64,000 nucleotides of DNA, from the NCBI GenBank assembly GCA_030620095.1, contig JAUTXW010005222.1, positions 1,217,579 to 1,281,578 on the forward strand, written 5' to 3'. The notes under the pieces were generated by a model, which saw nothing but the letters and a program-made list of their open reading frames with translations, was not told the DNA's origin and ran no database searches. The position numbers and the translations under genes were made by a program. Origin of the DNA: Kuschelorhynchus macadamiae. Taxonomy: Eukaryota; Arthropoda; Insecta; Coleoptera; Curculionidae. Below, piece after piece: positions 58,787 through 64,000 of the stretch; position 1 is the stretch's first letter; every line of letters begins with the position of its first letter.

Positions 58787-60960
58787 ATCGGTAAATTTTG
58801 TTTACATAGAACTTCCCTCGTCATGAATAATTCCTTTTTACTTCCCTTGTAAAAGGAAAGTATTGTAATCGTGAAAAAATCACTCTCCGAGATTTTTTTC
58901 GGATCTTTACGTTTCAGGGTCCTTAGATGACGAAAAATATTTTCTCAATTCCCTCGGTCTGTCTGTTTCTGTTCGGGTTTAATGGTTTGATTTCAAATTG
59001 TGTAGCATAACTAATTGTGGTATAAGGATCAACTAGTAAAATAGTGTTAGTAATTCAAGATGGCCGAACAAAATGGCGGCCAAATAAAATGCTTGTAATC
59101 GTGAAAAAGTTACCTTCTCATTTTTACACAACTTTACGTTTTAGCGACGCCAGATGCCAGATATATGTTTTATGAACTCCCGTCGGTCCGTCTGTCGGTC
59201 TTTATGTCTGTCTGTCAGTTCGCGTTATAGCTTAAAGACTACTTACCCGATTGGCCTCAAATTTTGTTAAAAAATTATGGTCATATGGGGATGGCCTGGT
59301 AGGATTTTGATAAAAATCAAATATGGCGAAACAAAATGGCGGCTTAGTGGAATATAAAAAAAAATAAAAAACATCGAGTATTAAATTGGAATCAAATGGT
59401 TACATTTTCGTACGAATCCAAGATGGCGGAACAAAATGGCGGCTTAATAAAATATATAAAAATTCAGCCTGAGAAAACTGCTTAATGGTTTGATTTTAAG
59501 TAGTGTGTCATAACTAATTGTGGTACAGGGAGCGACTAGTAAAATCATAGTACTAATTCAAGATGGCCGAATAAAATCGCGGTCAAAGAAAATGTTTTTA
59601 AGTGTGAAAAAAGTCACCCTCTCCCTTTGGCACATCTTTACGTTTTAACGTCGCTAATTGCCAAAAAATATTGTTTTATCAACTCCGTCGGTCTTTCTGT
59701 CTGTCTGTCAGTTCGCGGCATAGCTTAAAGACTACTTACTCGATTGACTTCAAATTTTGGTCAAAAATTAGGGGTCATACGGGATGGCCTGGTAAGATTT
59801 GGGTAAAAATCCAATATGTCGAAACAAAATGGCGTGCTAGTGAAATGTTAAAAAAGTTATTAAAAAACTACTCGTCCAATTTATCTGAAATTGAAATAAA
59901 CTGGTAATATTTTGGTATGAATCCAGGATGGCGGCGTAACAAAATATTTAAAAATTCAGCCTGAATAACTACTTAATGAATTGATTTCAAATTGTGTACC
60001 AACTGTCGTATAGAGGTCAACTGAAGTAAAATTAAGGATCATATGGGGATGACCTGGTAACATTTTGGTAAAAATCCAATATGGCGAAATAAAATGGCGG
60101 CTTAATAAAATATTTAAAAATTCAGCCCGAGAAATCTGTTTAATGATTTGATTTCAAATTGTGTGCCATAACTAATTGTGGTACAAGGATCGACTAGTAA
60201 AATCGTGGTACTAATTCAAGATGGCGGAACAAAATGGCGCCCAAATAAAATGTTTGTAATCGTGAAAAAATCACCCACTCTCTCAGGTTTTATATATATC
60301 TTCACGTTTTAGCGTTCCCAGATGCCAAAAAATATGTTTCATCAATTCCATCGGCCCATCTGTAGGTCTGTCTGTCAGTTCGCGGCATTTAACTAACCCG
60401 ATTGACTTCAAATTTTGATAAAAGTTAAGAGTCATATCGTGATAACCTGGTAATATTTTGATAAAAATCGAGTATGGCAAAAACAAAATGGCGGCCTAGT
60501 GAAATGTTAAGAAAAAATATTATGAAAAAGCTACTTGTCTAATTTATTTCAAATTTTACATAAACATCAATTATTATGTTGGAATCAACTGGTAAAATTT
60601 TGGGTACGAATCCAAGATGCGGCACAAAAAAAAAAAAAACTAGAAACTACTTAACGATTGCAAATTGTGTGCCATAACTAATTGTGGTATAGTGCTTAAC
60701 TAGTAAAACCAGTTACTAATTCAAAATGGCGGAACAAAATAAGCGGCCGAATAAAAATTTTGTAATCGTCACCTTCTAGATTTTTATATATTCACTTTTT
60801 AACGTCCCTAGATGCCAAAAAACATGTTTTATCAAATCCGTCGATCCAAGTCTGCCAGTTCGCAACATAACTTGACATAAGACTACTTACCCGATTGACT
60901 TCAAATTTTGACCAAAAATTAAGGGTCATATGAGGATGACCTGGTAATTATTTAACTCCG
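58787..60960 (-). mobile_element. GCCGCCATTTTG repeat family, copy 5 (expanded array, reversed)
   Basis: Starts with a + oriented head (AAAAATCGGTAAATTTTG, ACTTCCCTCGTCATGA at 58811), then directly the inverted tail hairpin (ACTTCCCTTGTAAAAGG) and a long - oriented array. The junction TGTAATCGTGAAAAA and its variants recur near 59095, 59596, 60257 and 60758, giving periods of about 500, 660 and 500 bp. Each unit holds AAGATGGCGGAACAAAATGG cores and a GTCTGTCTGTCAGTTCGCG run. Confidence 0.8.
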
Positions 60961-61485
60961 TAGGTCCGCAGATATTTCCTAGGTATTAAGTTTCTAAATA
61001 GTTTTCATTAACAAACCTCTTGTTGTTATGTTACAGTGGTGTATTATTTGGGGTTGGATTCAGTAAAAAAATAAATGTTTATTTTTAAGTAGTCGATGTT
61101 TTTAAACTTTATTGTTGCATCCTCAGGACACCTATATAGATTCTATGTTCTGCATGAAACCCATATTATCAGTTTTTACCTACCTCTTTGATCCGCAGAT
61201 ATTTTCCAGATAATAAGTTTCCAAATGGTTTTCGTAAACGATCCTCTTGTTTTTATGTTAGAGTGGTGTATTATTTAAGGTTGGGATCGAGTAATAAAAA
61301 CAAAGTCTTTTTTTAAATTGTCGACGTTTCGCAACATTATTGTTGCATTCACAGGAAACATAGATTTTATATCCTGCATGAAACCCATATTATCAGTCTT
61401 TACCTACTCCGTTGCAGATATTTCCCACATATTAAGTTTTTAAATGGTTTCGCTAACGATCTTCTTGTTGTTATCAATCAATGTA
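60960..61485 (-). repeat. tandem repeat, period about 229 bp, 2.3 copies
   Basis: GCAGATATTT recurs at 60968, 61196 and 61424. Each unit has CTTGTT(G/T)TTATGTTA, AGTGGTGTATTATTT, a GTCGA(C/T)GTTT block, TTATTGTTGCAT and CTGCATGAAACCCATATTAT. Reversed, the block reads GAATGCAACAATAATGTTGC then GAAACGTCGAC, the retroelement-tail motif. This suggests the tandemly repeated 3' end of a retroelement on the - strand. Confidence 0.8.
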
Positions 61486-61519
61486 AAAAAATCTTGTTTA
61501 ATTGATTTTGCAGAAAAAT

Positions 61520-61625
61520 TAGAAATGGCATAAACTGATATCAATTCAATATGACATATCAAAATGGCGGTATGTGTCAATGTAAAAACTACTTATTAAG
61601 TTGATGAAATATATCAGTTTACTGT
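61520..61625 (-). repeat. short GCCGCCATTTTG-family fragment
   Basis: ATGACATATCAAAATGGCGG followed by ACTACTTATTAAGTTGAT matches one unit of the family in reverse. Confidence 0.45.
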
Positions 61626-61814
61626 GAAGCCCAAAACGGTGTGCATCGAGCGGTCAGACGTGGTTTTTTGTCGAACGCTTATCAGTGCTGTTAATTGTTT
61701 GTACACATATAGGATATATTTATTTATTCAAATCGGAAAATATCTTTACTTTAATATAAATAAACCGTAAGCAGTTAGCATTAGTTTGACCGTCGGGTTG
61801 ATGCCTGGGTAGGG

Positions 61815-63141
61815 ATGGCAGACCCTGACGGGGACAACCCGGTTGGTGGGATACCACCCAACCATATTATTAACCTGGAAGATGATGAGTTAATGATTTC
61901 CGAGAATAGTAATATATGCGAACCACCGCAAAAAATTCTAACAGATCGTATTAAACGAATTAATACTAATAATAGATTTTATGATGATAGTCCGGGTCCA
62001 CATTACATATTCGTGGAACATAAATACTTAAATGTGGGTCGTATTCACCCTATGAAATTGGGGGAAATACTCTCACAACTTGGCGATGACGAGAAATATA
62101 TCACGGAATTGTATCCTGTTGGTAAAAATCTAATCAAATTAGAAATAAACGCAGCAAAAGCTGCAAAAGCAGCAAACCGAATTGTTGCTAACCCATTTTT
62201 TTTTGAAAATAAAGACCTAGTTGCCTATGTCCCTTTAAATTTAACTGAAAAAAAGGTATAGTACGTGAAGTAGACACTAGCTATTCAGAAGATCAACTGT
62301 TAAATTTAATCACATCCCCAGTTAAGGTTCTCAAAATTGAACGAATGTATCGTAGAATTAAAGGTAGCGATAATGATGAGCAAGTGCGGGTCCCAAGACA
62401 AATGATTAAAGTTACATTCGCAAAAGTTGAATTACCGCAATATGTATTTTTTGGTAAATTGAGATGCTCTGTCAGTACTTACTATTCACCAGTTACCCAA
62501 TGCTTTCAATGCCTTAGGTACGGGCATACCTCGCACCAGTGTAAAAGTAAAAAAAAGTGTAGGAACTGTGGTACTGTTAAAGAAATTAATGATAGTGAAT
62601 GTATTAATTGCGGTTTAAGTTGCGTACACTGTAAGTCTGACTCACATTCTAGTATGGATAAAAACTGTCCCGTTTTCTTAAACAAAACGCACTAAACCTC
62701 TTATGCTAGTCTAGTATCAAAAAATAAATTTGCTCCCCTTCTAACATCCGTTAAAGGGTATCCTGAATTACCCAAAAAAACTTTAGTACATAGAAGCCAA
62801 CCACTAAGAGCATCGACTTCGGTACAAATAAATGATAATGAATACAATCTCCCAAAAAAACGTAGAACTAACGAAAATCAGTCTCGTTTGAGCCGATTAG
62901 AAGAGACTACGACTGGTTCTTTAACGGAAACCATATGAGTTCAGAAAGCTTGCATTCTTTTGATGATATAAAGCATAAATTAGTAAACGACTTAACCCAA
63001 CAAGTATCTCTTGCTTTTAAATCTTCTAGTGTAGTCAATTTTTACCCTCTTCAAAAAGTGTTTTTGGGAAATAACCTCCAAATTGTGGTCAGTAATATTG
63101 TGTCAGATATATTAAATCAATGCATAAATCTTCAATCCTAA
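61815..63141 (+). pseudogene. LINE ORF1 (gag-like), frameshifted
   Basis: Starts MADPDGDNPVGGIPPNHIIN. A middle domain (HYIFVEHKYLNVGRIHPMKL, then ELYPVGKNLIKLEIN) fits the gag RNA-binding region. A one-base change in an A-run at about 62250 shifts the frame into GIVREVDTSYSEDQLLNLI. Zinc knuckles follow: CFQCLRYGHTSHQC (CX2CX4HX4C), CRNC, CINC and CVHCKSDSHSSMDKNC (CX2CX4HX6C). TAA at 62693 interrupts just before TSYASLVSKNKF. After another shift near 62935 it ends with SSESLHSFDDIKHKLV up to 63141. Lesions are few, so the copy is not very old. Confidence 0.85.
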
Positions 63142-63402
63142 ACTAAAAATTATTCATTGGAATGCCAGTTCGGCATTCGCCAATCGAAATTTGTTTAAAA
63201 ATCTTTGCTATAAAACCGAATTTGATATAGGTTTATTATGCGAAACGTGGTATAAACTCAATTTTTAAAATTATACTTGCAGGCTATAAACGTTTTGCGC
63301 AAGTATAGATTAGATGGAAAGGGTGGGGTAGCAATCTTTGTTAAAAAAAAAATCCCATACAGCACAATTGATTTTAGTAATCTTAGTAATCCTAGTATAG
63401 AA

Positions 63403-63465
<63 letters not shown>

Positions 63466-64000
63466 GAGACTATCTCTGTGGTCTCACTGTATAGACCCTC
63501 TAATGTAAATGTTGTTAGTAGAGATTATTTGGAAATTTTTAACAAAGTAGGCAAAAATTGTGTAATTGCTGGTGATTTTAACTCCCACCACACTCTATGG
63601 GGCTCAAACAAAATAATTTAGCTGGTCTTAGGTTATTAGAAGCAATTGATTCAAAACCCAACCTTGTTGTTTGAAACGAAGGAAAACCAACTCGGGTATC
63701 ATTTAATAATGAATCTGTCCTGGATTTGACTATAATCTCTCTCTCTTGGTATCTTGTATCGGTCTTTATCAAATGCTAACTGGACCACATACTCCAGCTT
63801 ACTAAAGGAAAAGGTCTCTTGTATCGAATTAAATAATGACGCAAACACGATATTAACCCAAATTGTAAACTCTATTATAGAGACAGCAGACAAAGTCTTT
63901 AAAAAAGTAAAATCAGACCCAAGTTAAAGATATTCTCCCCCATGGTGGGACGGGATTGCACTAACATCGCAAATGAATGTACACATATTTTCAAGAAGTA
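63139..64000 (+). pseudogene. LINE ORF2, AP endonuclease region, partial and interrupted
   Basis: Begins PKLKIIHWNASSAFANRNLF, then FDIGLLCETWYKLN, the endonuclease N-terminus with the catalytic Glu in CETW. A stop and shifts near 63265-63290 follow. The frame 63277-63621 has GKGGVAIFVKKKIPYS, is invaded by a (TA)n run, and resumes with EETISVVSLYRPSNVNV and CVIAGDFNSHHTLWGS (GDFN motif). Later frames keep LRLLEAIDSKPNLVV and GKPTRVSFNNESVLDLTI. The reverse transcriptase lies beyond the window. Confidence 0.82.
63404..63462. repeat. (TA)n microsatellite inside the LINE endonuclease
   Basis: About 59 bp of TA placed between PSIEV and EETISVVSLYRP in one continuous frame, so it reads as alternating Tyr-Ile. 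Confidence 0.97.

Larger units (their letters stand above)
42892..64000 (+). other. Rbp6: Rbp6 downstream intron, right end outside the window
   Basis: It begins with GTGAGTAT after the microexon. No further Rbp6 exon (a Gly/Ala/Tyr-rich sequence would be expected) was seen up to the window end, so the intron is at least 21 kb and is full of transposon remains. Confidence 0.55.
61630..64000 (+). mobile_element. Jockey-type LINE, 5' part, continues beyond the window
   Basis: A 5' UTR-like stretch (GTGTGCATCGAGCGGTCAGA ... ATGCCTGGGTAGGG), a gag-like ORF1 and the start of ORF2 are all on the + strand. The element keeps its 5' end. Several small lesions occur in both ORFs. Confidence 0.82.

Noticed and set aside
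58787..61485. Regularly spaced repeats resembling a CRISPR array
   Set aside because: Units of several hundred bases with diverged repeats in an insect genome; this is a transposon-derived tandem array.

Overview
The window reads as AT-rich insect nuclear DNA, possibly from a beetle although the order cannot be proven from the sequence. It lies inside one long host gene on the + strand, the Musashi-family RNA-binding protein gene Rbp6. Two exons are visible. The first (24481-24933) begins at the end of the second RNA-recognition motif. It can either be spliced at a strong internal donor (24566) or read through to its own stop and poly(A) signal. The second is a 33-nt microexon (42859-42891) whose reading phase exactly matches that internal donor. 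Everything else is intron: at least 24.5 kb upstream, 18.3 kb between the two exons and at least 21 kb downstream.

The introns are a transposon graveyard. From left to right they hold: a tRNA-like/SINE-like scrap (about 240-290); a GCCGCCATTTTG-rich repeat family (1.43-3.26 kb, again at 14.7, 17.3, 52.0 and 58.8-60.9 kb, both orientations); an RT scrap (7.7 kb); a degenerate mariner/IS630-type transposase (12.6-13.7 kb); a palindromic MITE (19.5 kb); a 137-bp tandem duplication (21.1 kb); a Jockey-type LINE on the - strand with an intact gag ORF and a head-to-head promoter-like inverted repeat (21.7-24.0 kb); a 570-bp palindrome (25.6 kb); a TTAA-flanked MITE (27.0 kb); a Penelope-like element with RT and GIY-YIG remains (27.8-28.7 kb); a hAT-type MITE with an approximate 8-bp target duplication (29.7-30.7 kb); two adjacent Tc1-like elements, the second with 420-bp inverted repeats (33.65-37.4 kb); a gapped inverted-repeat element (38-39.4 kb); two long-inverted-repeat elements carrying mariner-like transposase remains (44.9-49.8 kb); another hairpin element (50.5-51.0 kb); a very degenerate AT-rich LINE (54.5-58.3 kb); a 229-bp tandem repeat (61 kb); and the 5' part of another Jockey-type LINE running off the right edge (61.6-64 kb). 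(TA)n microsatellites are frequent, and several sit exactly at transposon boundaries.

Between the transposons are short stretches that are less AT-rich and look like constrained noncoding DNA (for example near 3.6, 10.2, 16.7, 19.25, 20.65, 33.25, 41.4 and 53.35 kb). These are candidate enhancers of the host gene; the claim rests on composition and motif texture only. No rRNA, convincing tRNA, CRISPR array, or host gene other than Rbp6 was found.
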